DNA of 64,000 bases, taken from positions 142,047-206,046 of the forward strand of contig NZ_CABJDN010000011.1 in NCBI RefSeq assembly GCF_902364365.1. The letters are read 5' to 3'. A program made the translations under genes and the position numbers. Under the pieces are notes generated by a model that saw nothing but the letters and a program-made list of their open reading frames with translations, searched no databases and was not told the DNA's origin. Shown piece by piece: positions 1-9,897 of the stretch; position 1 is the first letter of the stretch, and each line of letters begins with the position of its first letter. This DNA comes from Bacteroides intestinalis (GTDB taxonomy: Bacteria > Bacteroidota > Bacteroidia > Bacteroidales > Bacteroidaceae).

Positions 1-1711
1 TTACACCATGACTAATCCAGAGATTAAAGATGTCAGCAGAAATCTTCTTTCCACTTCCACTGATATTAATATCTTTCCAAGCCCCCGTTTGTTTCGGGCT
101 GCTGACAGTTACATCTCCTCCTGAAGGAAATAAATAACCAACTTTATCATGATATACCCAAGCCGGATTCTTTGCAGATGCATTTTCTTTGTAAACAGAC
201 GTAGTCCCTTCCTCTTTGCCAACTACCATTTCGCCTTTAAAAAGGCACTGATTAACAGTTGTAACCACTTCTTCGGGAGCATTTGACGCAATATCTGTTC
301 CTAAACACAAAAGCACATCATTCATAAAAAAGTAAGCTTTCTTAGCCTTTACACCCTTATAGCAATGCTCATAAGCAATGACTCCATTCTTGCCATTACT
401 TACACCACCTCCATACCGGTTTTTTCCGAACAGATATCCTTCAAGACGGGCAGAGTCTGGATGTTGGATAGCTGTAGTACCCGGTATTTTATTCCAATTC
501 CATATAGGGAAGATACCCCCATATTCTTTTCCGGAAGTAAGGATATTCGTAGCACCAAGCGGCAAGTTATAGCCTTTGAGGTTCTCATTATTGAGCATTT
601 CGGTTCCATTGGTCCGGGTAGAAATCACCTTAGCTGAAAGATAATAGCCAGCACCGTGCTGAACCATTATGTCCGATTTCCAGAAGTACTTATTGCCGGG
701 AGCAGGAAAGGGAGCACCGGAAAGGTGTTTCTTCCAAGCCGAATAATCAGCAACACGTTCAGGATCATTCTGTTCCATGTATTCCAGTGTGACAGGAGAA
801 ATATTACTCAATCCTTCTGAACGTGATATATTACGACCGATTGCACCAAAATCAAACGTTTCCCGATAACCCAACAACCGATGACCACCCATCAGGAGAT
901 TAATAAATATCTCTTTCTTCTCTTGTGTAAAATAAGATTCAAAGACAGTTCCTTTCACCAACCGTAAATAATATGCAATATCATCTACATACGATAAACC
1001 ATAACCGCCAGAATATAATTGGGGACGATGCTGATGGAAACTGCCATCCACCTTAATACCTTCGTCGCCTTGTTCCGGAACAATCTTAATAGTAGAAGCT
1101 ATGGACTCAATTCCGGTTCGTATCAGCTCTATATTATCTTCAATACATCCCTTATGAATAGTAACGGCAGATACCCATGTACGGTTTTTGCCTTTATGTC
1201 CTTTATTTCCAGTCAAATCCTGTAGATAAGAAGAATAATGCAATAGCTTCTTTTCACTAATTTTGCCTTTCAGCAGAATTAACGGAACCATGTAGTCCTG
1301 GGGAGCACCAATATCACCGAACCACCAGTTCCTGGATTTAGGACGTACTTTATACCAGTAATCGATACCTGCAACGATTTGTTTCAACAGTTTTCCTGAA
1401 TTATAATACTTATTTCCAGGTTTCCGATATGCAATAGCCATTGATTTCAACCGTTTCAAATGAGAACCGGCCGGATAAAAAGAACCTTCGTGTACAGTTA
1501 CATAATCCAGATCCGGAAAACTTCCGTCCGAGCGTAACGCACTCGCATAACCCGCTATTATGTCCTCATCCACCTTCGTTTCCAAATAGGAAGCGACCAG
1601 CCTCCCTGTCATTTCGTCCACTTCCTTTTGCGCATCAACTTGCACCTCTTTAGCCTCAGCCAAAGAGCAACAAAGATAAAGCAAACAGAATATTAGTTTC
1701 AAGCATTTCAT
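1..1711 (-). CDS. PL8-family polysaccharide lyase, 3' end outside window
   Basis: Secreted lyase of the PL8 type (hyaluronate/chondroitin/xanthan lyase fold), expected to cut next to uronic acid by beta-elimination in the periplasm or at the surface. The reading frame is open from the start to the window edge (570 codons); by comparison with the homologue at 24233-26314 about 120 C-terminal residues are missing. It has a type I signal peptide (about 1-20), an alpha-toroid N-terminal half and PL8 catalytic motifs: Asn176 in GKNRTW, His228 in DGSFHQH, and Tyr233/Tyr237 in YSGGYG. An in-frame ATG lies at 1717, but AGGAG is 7 nt before the ATG at 1711, which favours 1711. It begins 10 nt after the GH28 stop and is the last visible gene of the GH2-GH2-GH88-GH28-PL8 operon. 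Family assignment is firm; substrate is unknown. Confidence 0.85.
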   Translation of the reverse strand, partial: MKCLKLIFCLLYLCCSLAEAKEVQVDAQKEVDEMTGRLVASYLETKVDEDIIAGYASALRSDGSFPDLDYVTVHEGSFYPAGSHLKRLKSMAIAYRKPGNKYYNSGKLLKQIVAGIDYWYKVRPKSRNWWFGDIGAPQDYMVPLILLKGKISEKKLLHYSSYLQDLTGNKGHKGKNRTWVSAVTIHKGCIEDNIELIRTGIESIASTIKIVPEQGDEGIKVDGSFHQHRPQLYSGGYGLSYVDDIAYYLRLVKGTVFESYFTQEKKEIFINLLMGGHRLLGYRETFDFGAIGRNISRSEGLSNISPVTLEYMEQNDPERVADYSAWKKHLSGAPFPAPGNKYFWKSDIMVQHGAGYYLSAKVISTRTNGTEMLNNENLKGYNLPLGATNILTSGKEYGGIFPIWNWNKIPGTTAIQHPDSARLEGYLFGKNRYGGGVSNGKNGVIAYEHCYKGVKAKKAYFFMNDVLLCLGTDIASNAPEEVVTTVNQCLFKGEMVVGKEEGTTSVYKENASAKNPAWVYHDKVGYLFPSGGDVTVSSPKQTGAWKDINISGSGKKISADIFNLWISHGV

Positions 1712-1721
1712 AAACATACTC

Positions 1722-3185
1722 CTATTTATCCAGATACTTACCATCAGCTACTATCCCTGAGCTATGCACTGTACGAATAAATTTCGCATCAGCAGGAGCG
1801 GCACCTTTACATTGGTTCAGTTCTGCCCCGACAACATCATCCAGAAAGAATAACGGACGTACATCGGGCTTCATCGCATCAAAACGTACATTATTAAATC
1901 TCACATTCCTGGCATGGCGTACATAGAAACCGGCAGCCGGTAATGTATTACCAAACATTCGATTCTCAGGATAGCTTTTAGTCATTTCCGGAACGGGTTT
2001 ATTAACCATGTCCGAGGTCCCGCCCCCCGGATAGCTGATTTGCACGTTATTGATCGAAACATTTTCTACATAGCTTGTCTCCACACCAGTTATTGAACAG
2101 GCTATCAGGCTTTCTGCGGTTGCTACAATGTTGCTGATATTTATATTCTTCAATACACCACCCTCTTTCCGGTAAGTGCGGTGTCTGTCTCCCAAACGGA
2201 TGAATATGGGAGTCTGGACATCGCGCATAGAAATATTGGAAACGGTGATGCCATCAATAATGCCTCCATCAACCATTTCTATGGCAACACCCGAAATAAC
2301 GGTAACATCGGCCGAAATATGTTCAAGCTGTTTACTCCAATGACGAATATTATCTTCCGCTGCCCGGCGAACAACACAATTGGAAACCGCGATGTTCCGG
2401 TAGCCTCCATGAGAGGCAGTACCAAATTTAATTGCATTGCAATTACTTGCTGTGACACAATTCGTAACCGTTATGTTCTCGCAAAAATCAGGATGGTCAC
2501 TCTTGAAACAAATGGCATCATCTTCCACATCAATGTAGCAATCGGATATAGTCGCATTCTTAGCATCTATATCAAGCCCGTCATTATTATAATTACAATG
2601 ACTGAATACCTTCAAGCCACGGATAGTTACATCTTCACATTTCTCATAATGCTGCACCCAATAGGCAGAATTACGGAGAGTGACATCGGTCACAACGATA
2701 CCCTGACACTCTACAAAATAGATTATCTTAGGGCGTTTCGGTCCGCCGTCCGCATCATTGCCGAATTGAAACGCTTTATTTCCACCTTGTCCGTCAATCG
2801 TTCCGAATCCGGTAATCGAGATATTCTTCTGTCCACGTGCAAACAAAAGTCCGGAAGACTGATTCATATTACCATCCTTGAAGGGAAAAGCATGATCATA
2901 ATCCGACAAACGTGTACTCCCCAACAATAAAGTGCCAAAATCCAGATGAAGGTTCACATTTGATTTCAGTTCAATGGGACGTATCAAATAAGATCCGGAT
3001 GGTATCAAAACAGTTCCGCCTCCTTTCTTCGAACATTCATCTACGGCTTTCTGTATAATAATTGTATTATCCGTTACACCATCTCCTTTAGCTCCACGCT
3101 TAGTCACATCAATTGTTCCGGCTATAAGGGAAGAAGAAAACAGCAAAGATATTGCAAACAAGACTATATTACATCTATTCATCAT
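1722..3185 (-). CDS. GH28 family glycoside hydrolase (polygalacturonase-like)
   Basis: Right-handed parallel beta-helix hydrolase of family GH28, 487 residues, probably exo-acting on a uronic acid or rhamnogalacturonan-type linkage. A signal peptide covers about residues 1-22. The pectate-lyase-like N-terminal motif (RGAKGDGVTDNT) is followed by the NND motif near 200-202 and the Asp pair near 222-223 in EDDAICFKS. The usual G-H-G and R-I-K signatures are replaced by FGTASHGG and NIRHW, as in the second GH28 of this locus, so activity on plain polygalacturonan should not be assumed. The frame also opens at 3212, overlapping the GH88 stop, but the tandem ATGs at 3185/3182 directly precede the signal peptide and are preferred. 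It lies in a tight operon. Confidence 0.85.
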   Translation of the reverse strand: MMNRCNIVLFAISLLFSSSLIAGTIDVTKRGAKGDGVTDNTIIIQKAVDECSKKGGGTVLIPSGSYLIRPIELKSNVNLHLDFGTLLLGSTRLSDYDHAFPFKDGNMNQSSGLLFARGQKNISITGFGTIDGQGGNKAFQFGNDADGGPKRPKIIYFVECQGIVVTDVTLRNSAYWVQHYEKCEDVTIRGLKVFSHCNYNNDGLDIDAKNATISDCYIDVEDDAICFKSDHPDFCENITVTNCVTASNCNAIKFGTASHGGYRNIAVSNCVVRRAAEDNIRHWSKQLEHISADVTVISGVAIEMVDGGIIDGITVSNISMRDVQTPIFIRLGDRHRTYRKEGGVLKNINISNIVATAESLIACSITGVETSYVENVSINNVQISYPGGGTSDMVNKPVPEMTKSYPENRMFGNTLPAAGFYVRHARNVRFNNVRFDAMKPDVRPLFFLDDVVGAELNQCKGAAPADAKFIRTVHSSGIVADGKYLDK

Positions 3186-3198
3186 GATATCATTGTTT

Positions 3199-4389
3199 TT
3201 AGGGTTTATCATTTAAAGATTTATATCGGCACAAAGCCTCTACATAGTAATAATCAGCATAGGTCAAAGGCATATCTATCTCTGTACCAGAAGGGATGTT
3301 CCCTACCGAATGTTTCAGAATGAATCCGCCGTTAGTTCCCTCCTCTGCCGTATATGCCGGTGAGGATAATGTCTGGAGCATTTTTTCGGCTGCCTTATAA
3401 TATTTCTTAGCCCGTTCTCCAGATACATACTGAGATAGTTCCAATAATCCCGAACAGTTGATAGCTGCCGCAGAAGCATCACGCAAAGCATCCGGTATAT
3501 CAGGAGCATTATAATCCCAGTAAGGAATCAGGTCTTTGGGCATATTAGGATGGTTCAACGTAAATTCTGCTATTTTTATAGCTTGCTCCAGATATTTCCG
3601 GTCTTTGGTAAAACGGTACATCATTGTATAGCCATACAATCCCCAAGCCTGTCCACGAGCCCAAGCAGATTTTTCGGAAAAGCCCTGCCCGGCTTGGTAG
3701 TGCTTTATTTCACCGGTCACCGGGTTATAATTCAATCCATGATAAAGACTATTGTCCGCCCGGAAGTGATTCTTCAAAGTTGTATCGGCATGCTTCACAG
3801 CAATATCATAAAATGTGCTGTCTCCTGTGGCCTGAGTAGCCCAGAAAAGCAATTCCAGGTTCATCATATTATCAATGATAACGACATAGTCATCCGGTTT
3901 GCGATTATGTGATTTAATACAGCCTACCACGGGGCTGAAACGGGAAATCAACGAACGGGCGCTGTTCACCATAATATCTTTATACTCAGGTTTCGGAACA
4001 ATGCGGTTAGCATTGCCATAACTGCAATACATCATAAAACCGACATCATGTGTATTCACATTGTATTGTTCCGGTTCCAGCAGTTTCAGCATACGTACTC
4101 CTTCAGCATACAACTCCTTATTCCCTGTATTCTCGTACAGATAGAACAGAGTTCCGGGATAAAAGCCGCTACACCACCATTCCGAGTTACTGGTTTTCAG
4201 ACGTTGCATGTGTTTGTCATACGTCTTAGGGAACTGGTTACTTCCCTGCAGTTCACCCCTCATATAGAGATATTGACGAGCAGCATGCTCTAATGCTTTA
4301 TCTACTTTTACCTTACCACCGGCGAATAAATCACCGGAAGAAAAAAAACTAATTAGAATCGTAGCAAACAATAATGTACTCTTTTTCAT
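3199..4389 (-). CDS. GH88 unsaturated glucuronyl hydrolase
   Basis: Removes delta-4,5-unsaturated uronic acid from the non-reducing end of oligosaccharides made by polysaccharide lyases, through hydration of the double bond. The 396-residue protein has a signal peptide (about 1-23) and an alpha6/alpha6-barrel. The two family Asp residues are Asp115 in THDVGFM and Asp173 in IIDNMMN; SAWARGQAWGLYGYTMMY and PYWDYNAPD are also typical of GH88. It is 25 nt downstream of the GH2 beta-mannosidase gene, and its 3' end overlaps only the upstream alternative start of the GH28 gene. Its presence beside two PL8 lyases makes a coherent pathway: lyase first, then GH88. GH105 is the nearest alternative family, but the motifs fit GH88 better. 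Confidence 0.9.
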   Translation of the reverse strand: MKKSTLLFATILISFFSSGDLFAGGKVKVDKALEHAARQYLYMRGELQGSNQFPKTYDKHMQRLKTSNSEWWCSGFYPGTLFYLYENTGNKELYAEGVRMLKLLEPEQYNVNTHDVGFMMYCSYGNANRIVPKPEYKDIMVNSARSLISRFSPVVGCIKSHNRKPDDYVVIIDNMMNLELLFWATQATGDSTFYDIAVKHADTTLKNHFRADNSLYHGLNYNPVTGEIKHYQAGQGFSEKSAWARGQAWGLYGYTMMYRFTKDRKYLEQAIKIAEFTLNHPNMPKDLIPYWDYNAPDIPDALRDASAAAINCSGLLELSQYVSGERAKKYYKAAEKMLQTLSSPAYTAEEGTNGGFILKHSVGNIPSGTEIDMPLTYADYYYVEALCRYKSLNDKP

Positions 4390-4414
4390 GGTTATATTTT
4401 AAATTTATATTCTA

Positions 4415-7009
4415 TTATTCCACTGCATCCGAGAAAGAAGTGACCTGCAATCTTTCGGCAAACTGCAGCGAAGATAGTTTAGTAGTCACTTTAACCGTAA
4501 CCGGTTTACCAGGTAAAATATCCATATAATTATCGGATATGAAATTGTCGATATCTCCTTGGAGTGACAAGAAAACCCCTCTCGCAAACACATCACAAGA
4601 CAAAGTCACCTCATAACCCCCTTCTACCGGAACAAAGTCTTTATTAATCCGGGCCCCTGCATAATGCATATCTTTTTGCTTTGCCAGAAAATAATCATTA
4701 GTATACTCTGTTCCCGTTTTATCCTTATAAAGAACGTGTATAACCACATCTTCTTTTTTCTCTCCATTCAATAATCCATCCACTGTTTCCTTCCATACGA
4801 CTGTACTTGTATTAGCCGGAACAGTTATCTGTTTCTTGAATTCTTTCACTACTCCACTACCATCCAGCCTGAGCATACAGACCGTTAATTTACCAGAAGT
4901 ACTTTTCAGCCTGTCCGATACCATATGTATCTGCAATATATTTTCCTTTTCTATTGGCGACACCAGCAAATCGGCGAAAGACTTTACCGTAAAATAATGC
5001 TGCGCTTTCCAACGCCCGTAATAATCACGACTGGACCAGGATGCCACCGGCCAGCAGTCATTATGCTGCCATACCAACGACCCCATACAATAGGGCATAT
5101 CCCTCCGATGTGCCTCCATAGCCATTTTCATAGCATCAGCCTGCAAAAGCTGGCTCATATAGGTAAACGAACGGAAATCTTTCGGCTGACGGTATTCCGA
5201 TACAAGGAAATCATTGATACGCTTATTAGCTGCTGTTCCCCCTCGCTGATGCGACATCATTACTTCCGAAGTCAGATTCCAATCCTCAGGTAAAGGTGCA
5301 TACCGTTTGATTGACTCGAATTCCGGAAATGATTGGAAACCATACTCACTGAAGAAACGGCTCCGCTCATGATTAAATTCAGAAAGAGGTTTCAGCCCTT
5401 GCCAGACTTCCCAATAGTGCATATCACCCACCGTGTGATTGCGTGTTCCCTTGTCATCTGAATAAGGAGACGACTTACGGTAACACGCACCCGGATGGAA
5501 TTCTTCTACCACAGCCGGCAACGTCACAAAATACTGATCCTTGAACTGTTTCCATATAATATCCGAATAAGCAGGATTTTGTTTGTCATATGTCTTTTTC
5601 CAATTCCAGTTGAACCAGGCATCCAAACATTCATTATTACCACACCAGAGGGCTATACAACTATGGTTGCGCAAGTGTCGTACATTATCAATGGCTTCCC
5701 TGCGAATGCTTTCCAGCAATTCGCCTTCGGCGGGAAATACGCTGCACGCAAACATGAAGTCTTGCCAGATTAAAATACCGTACTTATCACACAAGTCATA
5801 AAAGATATCTTTCTCATAAACTCCGCCACCCCACACGCGTAGCATATTCATATTTGCACTGACTGCATCCCGGATTGTTTTTTCATAAATGGAATCGGTA
5901 ACACGAGTCAGAAAGTTATCACAAGGAATATAATTCGCTCCTTTGGCAAACAAAGGTTTTCCATTTAGTTCAAAATAAAAGCTTTCACCATATTCGTCAG
6001 GAGCCGTTACCACTTTCAATGAACGGATCCCCAGTTTTTCTTCTGTTATATCTATTTGCTTTCCATTCAGTTCCAGTGTTGTAGCAAAGTCGTATAAGAA
6101 AGGTTCTCCCAAACCATTAGTCCACCATAACCGGGGCTTCTTCATGGTAAAAGATACCGGAATTTTATTCAAACCTTTATTCAAACGAATCAATTTCCGG
6201 CACTCGGCGCGATTATCCGTACGATTAATCACAGTTACCTTTGCTTCTGTCTCCTTATCTGCCAATACTTCTACCGTGACATCCACTACGGCCCGCTGGG
6301 CTGTCACCGACTGCTGATTATAAAAAACATCATTTATCCGAGCCTCATCCCATGCTTCCAGGCTAACGGCCCTCCAGATACCCGAAGTAACCAAACGAGG
6401 TCCCCAGTCCCAACCAAAATGATAACCCGCTTTACGAACAAACACTCCGACCTTGCGGTTAAGCAAACCTCCATTCTCGGACTGGTCATTCGAACTGCGA
6501 TACTGGAAAGGAACAGCTTCCCATTTCGGCATAGCTATCTTAATGGGAGAATGCAAATAAACCTGCAATTCATTGCCATGCTCTTTTAAGAGAGAACGGA
6601 CATCCGCCTGCCATTTACAAAACATATTATCAGCAGAAAGAATCTTCTTTCCGTTCAATGTTACATCAGCATACGTATCCAGTCCCTCAAAATGTAGCAC
6701 AATATTCTTCTTTGCCAGCAACTCAGGGGTTACATCAAACGTCGTCCGATAAATCCAGTCTTCTTTATCCACCCACTGCACACCGCGCTCATTGAGCCTG
6801 TAAAAAGGATCATCTATCAGTTTGTTATCCATCAGGTCTGTATGAACTGTTCCTGGAACAGTGGCTGCATACCAGTTAGTCCCCCTCGCCTGCCGGAAGT
6901 TCCATCCTTCATGCAGGTACTGACGGACAGGCTGCGCATTGACTGCTGTAAACAGAAATAGCAAATTCAATAAGGCTATCCAGGTTCTTTTCTTTACTTT
7001 CGTCTTCAT
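4415..7009 (-). CDS. GH2 beta-mannosidase
   Basis: Exo-acting retaining beta-mannosidase of family GH2, 864 residues, with a signal peptide ending near residue 25 (VNA|QPV). Order: sugar-binding jelly roll (about 30-220), immunoglobulin-like domain, TIM barrel (about 335-690), C-terminal beta domains. The acid/base is Glu460 in WCGNNE and the nucleophile Glu555 in FFSEYGFQS. GWDWGPRL and LRVWGGGVYE are beta-mannosidase signatures, and the length is that of known Bacteroides beta-mannosidases of this type. The start follows the stop of the upstream GH2 gene by 4 nt, so the two are co-transcribed. In this locus it may remove beta-mannose or a related sugar from side chains; the specificity is inferred. 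Confidence 0.88.
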   Translation of the reverse strand: MKTKVKKRTWIALLNLLFLFTAVNAQPVRQYLHEGWNFRQARGTNWYAATVPGTVHTDLMDNKLIDDPFYRLNERGVQWVDKEDWIYRTTFDVTPELLAKKNIVLHFEGLDTYADVTLNGKKILSADNMFCKWQADVRSLLKEHGNELQVYLHSPIKIAMPKWEAVPFQYRSSNDQSENGGLLNRKVGVFVRKAGYHFGWDWGPRLVTSGIWRAVSLEAWDEARINDVFYNQQSVTAQRAVVDVTVEVLADKETEAKVTVINRTDNRAECRKLIRLNKGLNKIPVSFTMKKPRLWWTNGLGEPFLYDFATTLELNGKQIDITEEKLGIRSLKVVTAPDEYGESFYFELNGKPLFAKGANYIPCDNFLTRVTDSIYEKTIRDAVSANMNMLRVWGGGVYEKDIFYDLCDKYGILIWQDFMFACSVFPAEGELLESIRREAIDNVRHLRNHSCIALWCGNNECLDAWFNWNWKKTYDKQNPAYSDIIWKQFKDQYFVTLPAVVEEFHPGACYRKSSPYSDDKGTRNHTVGDMHYWEVWQGLKPLSEFNHERSRFFSEYGFQSFPEFESIKRYAPLPEDWNLTSEVMMSHQRGGTAANKRINDFLVSEYRQPKDFRSFTYMSQLLQADAMKMAMEAHRRDMPYCMGSLVWQHNDCWPVASWSSRDYYGRWKAQHYFTVKSFADLLVSPIEKENILQIHMVSDRLKSTSGKLTVCMLRLDGSGVVKEFKKQITVPANTSTVVWKETVDGLLNGEKKEDVVIHVLYKDKTGTEYTNDYFLAKQKDMHYAGARINKDFVPVEGGYEVTLSCDVFARGVFLSLQGDIDNFISDNYMDILPGKPVTVKVTTKLSSLQFAERLQVTSFSDAVE

Positions 7010-7013
7010 TTCT

Positions 7014-9713
7014 TTATTTATTTATTTGCTTACGGTCTACATTCCATCCTTTCACCACTAATACCGGTGTTTCAGTTATCTTTTCAGCATTCGTTTCGAT
7101 AACCACGGATTTACTTTCACCCGGCATCAAAGAAAAGAAATTATCCGTATAAAAAGAAGGGCGGATAGGTCTCAAATCCTGATCGAGAAATTGCAACTGG
7201 TTGAAAAAGGCGATAGAACCGGACACATTTTTCACTGTAACATCCACGAAATACTTGCCTTCGCCCTTTCTTATCTTATAAGTAGTCTTCAATTTGGCTT
7301 TTTTCAATTGAGACAATGTTTCAAAGCCTGAAGAAGTAGGCCCGGTCAGTGTTTCCTTACCTTCATACTTATCATTGGAACGCCAGTAGAAATTAGATGA
7401 GACTTCCTTGCCTTTCTCATCGTTCAATCTCAACTTAATAAAATGTACCTGTGAAATATCTTCAGGAAAGCGAATGGCCAATACATCATTTGCCACACCA
7501 TCCGAAGGAAGGTCAACCTTCGCGGACCCTTCGAATACCTTTTTACTGTTGATATCATAAACCTGAGCCACTACTGTATAACCTTTGAATTCCTGATAGA
7601 AATCATTCACTACTGATACCGTATTCTTCAGATAATCGAATTGTGCATGCAAAGGTTCCAAAGCATTAGCTGTATGATAGAGTGAAGCCGTTGGTTCCAA
7701 CGACCAATCCCACATACGGGCACAGACCTGACGCACCGGGCAATTATGATACCAGAATAGTAAACCGGAACAGAAACGGTCACCATAATCAAGTTTATTA
7801 TAATTCCATACTTCCCAAATGCTTTTTGAATTCATGGCACCTACAAACTGCCCTTTTTGTGCAAACTCGTCAATAGAAGAAGATTGCCCATAATTATTAA
7901 CCAAGTCAGTATACATGGTAGACATCAGATGGAATCCATTCCCATCCAGATAATCCCAAACCTCTTTATTAATAGGCCACAAATCTTTTTCGTCCATCAT
8001 TTCCCGGAGAATTTCTACCGTAGGAAGTGTAGGAGCACCATATTCGGGATTAAAACCATCCACACGGCTACCTCTCGCAGAAGCAGTGTTTTCATAATGT
8101 TGCATCGGATTCACCTGTTTATATGGGCTTCCATCATGCACACCTGCACATTCCGATTGCATCTGATAGCCACGTGTTCCATCAAGTTGTTTCAGCAGTT
8201 CAGGCGTACCGCTAACTTCGGAACTCTCATTCGACGCCACATAATAGGCCAGAGCCGGATGATTGCGGATACGTTTCACAGTAGATGCCACATTATTCAG
8301 ATATACACTCTTATCCTGCGGATGGCGTGTATCTCCCGTCATCCAGAATTCTTGCCAGACCAATAATCCCAGTTCATCACAAAGTTGATAAAAATAATCA
8401 GACTCGGCTATGCCACCACCCCAGAAACGAACTAAGTTGATACCTGCCTGACGGGTATACCTCAACTCAGCATAGGTACGTTCATCCGAAGTACGCAGCA
8501 TTCCCTCAGGAATCCAGTTTGTGCCACGAATAAAAATACGTTTACCGTTCACGTAAAATACACGCGATTTATCGGGAGTATTTGTATCAGAGGTAATCTC
8601 ACGGATGCCAAATCGTGTCTTGACAGAATCACAAACTGCACCTTTTACGTTTACTGTCAATTTCAGTTCATACAAGTTCTGAGGACCTTTGTTGACCGGC
8701 CACCACAAGCGTGGATTACGGATAGTAAGCTGAGGAAACTCTTCCGGAGTGAAAGTAACCATTTTCTCCTCACCCCGCAATATACGGAAAGTTTTTTCCA
8801 CTACAATATTCTCTCCCGTAATCTCTCCTCTGATCACTCCGCTGATCGTATCCATCGAATTAAGCGGATTAACCACTTCAACGGATATAGTTTCATGAGC
8901 TACATCATACCCCGGCTTTTGTAGTTCCGACTTCACAAACGGATGACGCAATGCCAATGTCCCTGTAGTATACATGGATATACTTTTCCAGATACCAGTA
9001 TTACGGTCACGAATACCATCCATAAAGGTAAAATCCCATCCAACGCTCATAAGCATGGTAGTATTTAAGCCAATGTTTCCATTGCCTCCATTATGGAATT
9101 CACCTACAGCACCCCAAGGCTTTGGCATAGTAGTTCCCGGCACATCTACCGGATAAACTCTGACGGCAAGAACATTCTTATTACCTACTTCCACAAAGTC
9201 GGTTATATTAATGTAATCATTGACAAACATTCCATTGATTGTACTCAGCAAATTACCATTTACCCATACTTCTGCCCGATAATTGATGCCGTCAGGCTGC
9301 AACCATATATTTTTTCCTGCGAAAGAAGCAGGGACTTCAAATTCTGTGCGGAACCAATAAGTATAAAATTCACGACCTACTTTTGAAATATCCGGTATCT
9401 TATTGGATTCTATTTTATTGTTCAACCCGTAATAGGGTTCGGGATACTTCTTATTGTACACAAGAGAGTTAAGCACAGTTCCCGGAACAATGGCCGGCAA
9501 CCAGTTGCTCGTATTATACCCAAGTGATGAAATTTCCTCAGCCGATGCTTTCACGTCTCCCACTTTCATCATCTTCCAGATATATTCTCCCTGATGCACT
9601 TCTTTCGAATCCAACCAGATTCTATCGGTTGGCTTTGCATAGTTTGTATTACTGCCCTGTGCAGAATATGAGAGAGGCAGGAACAAAAGCAAAAAAGTCA
9701 ATAGTTTATTCAT
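7014..9713 (-). CDS. GH2 family hydrolase, exo-beta-glucosaminidase/beta-mannosidase-like
   Basis: Retaining exo-glycosidase of family GH2, 899 residues, signal peptide about 1-20. It resembles the exo-beta-glucosaminidase (CsxA) and mannosylglycoprotein endo-beta-mannosidase branch rather than the beta-galactosidase branch. The jelly roll (about 45-250) contains WGAVGEFHNGG; the barrel carries LVRFWGGGIAESDYF, acid/base Glu496 in YYVASNESSEV and nucleophile Glu557 in NPEYGAPTLP. It is first in an operon with the second GH2, GH88, GH28 and PL8 genes, driven by the promoter at 9743-9830. It is only distantly similar to the neighbouring GH2, so the two probably act on different linkages. Sugar specificity cannot be fixed from sequence. 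Confidence 0.82.
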   Translation of the reverse strand: MNKLLTFLLLFLPLSYSAQGSNTNYAKPTDRIWLDSKEVHQGEYIWKMMKVGDVKASAEEISSLGYNTSNWLPAIVPGTVLNSLVYNKKYPEPYYGLNNKIESNKIPDISKVGREFYTYWFRTEFEVPASFAGKNIWLQPDGINYRAEVWVNGNLLSTINGMFVNDYINITDFVEVGNKNVLAVRVYPVDVPGTTMPKPWGAVGEFHNGGNGNIGLNTTMLMSVGWDFTFMDGIRDRNTGIWKSISMYTTGTLALRHPFVKSELQKPGYDVAHETISVEVVNPLNSMDTISGVIRGEITGENIVVEKTFRILRGEEKMVTFTPEEFPQLTIRNPRLWWPVNKGPQNLYELKLTVNVKGAVCDSVKTRFGIREITSDTNTPDKSRVFYVNGKRIFIRGTNWIPEGMLRTSDERTYAELRYTRQAGINLVRFWGGGIAESDYFYQLCDELGLLVWQEFWMTGDTRHPQDKSVYLNNVASTVKRIRNHPALAYYVASNESSEVSGTPELLKQLDGTRGYQMQSECAGVHDGSPYKQVNPMQHYENTASARGSRVDGFNPEYGAPTLPTVEILREMMDEKDLWPINKEVWDYLDGNGFHLMSTMYTDLVNNYGQSSSIDEFAQKGQFVGAMNSKSIWEVWNYNKLDYGDRFCSGLLFWYHNCPVRQVCARMWDWSLEPTASLYHTANALEPLHAQFDYLKNTVSVVNDFYQEFKGYTVVAQVYDINSKKVFEGSAKVDLPSDGVANDVLAIRFPEDISQVHFIKLRLNDEKGKEVSSNFYWRSNDKYEGKETLTGPTSSGFETLSQLKKAKLKTTYKIRKGEGKYFVDVTVKNVSGSIAFFNQLQFLDQDLRPIRPSFYTDNFFSLMPGESKSVVIETNAEKITETPVLVVKGWNVDRKQINK

Positions 9714-9742
9714 CTTATTTTTTATTTATTTTTTTCTGCAAG

Positions 9743-9835
9743 CAAATATAGCCAATGAGTTCCAAACGAGACGTGCGCATTCTTGCCAGATATAGATAGA
9801 AAAAGGGAAAATACACACAGCATACATTTTTGACA
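9743..9835 (-). promoter_or_regulatory. Promoter and putative activator site of the GH2 operon
   Basis: On the minus strand a TAnnTTTG box (9743-9750) lies 30 nt before the GH2 start codon. TGGC (complement of 9785-9788) is 34 nt upstream of the box and TGTAT (complement of 9822-9826) a further 33 nt upstream. The same layout recurs before susC1, susC2 and GH106. The only TTTG upstream (complement of 9763-9766) is 12 nt from the -7 box, too close for a normal -33 element, which suggests an activator is needed. The rest of the 184-nt gap holds nothing else I can see. Confidence 0.65.
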
Positions 9836-9897
9836 AGGATACATACAAGTTTCTATATAAAAAAGCAAGCCGCCCTTTGGCTATTTATCAATTATAG

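Noticed and set aside
2181..2930. A 249-codon open frame on the plus strand
   Set aside because: Antisense to the GH28 beta-helix repeats. The periodic repeats leave the opposite strand open by chance.
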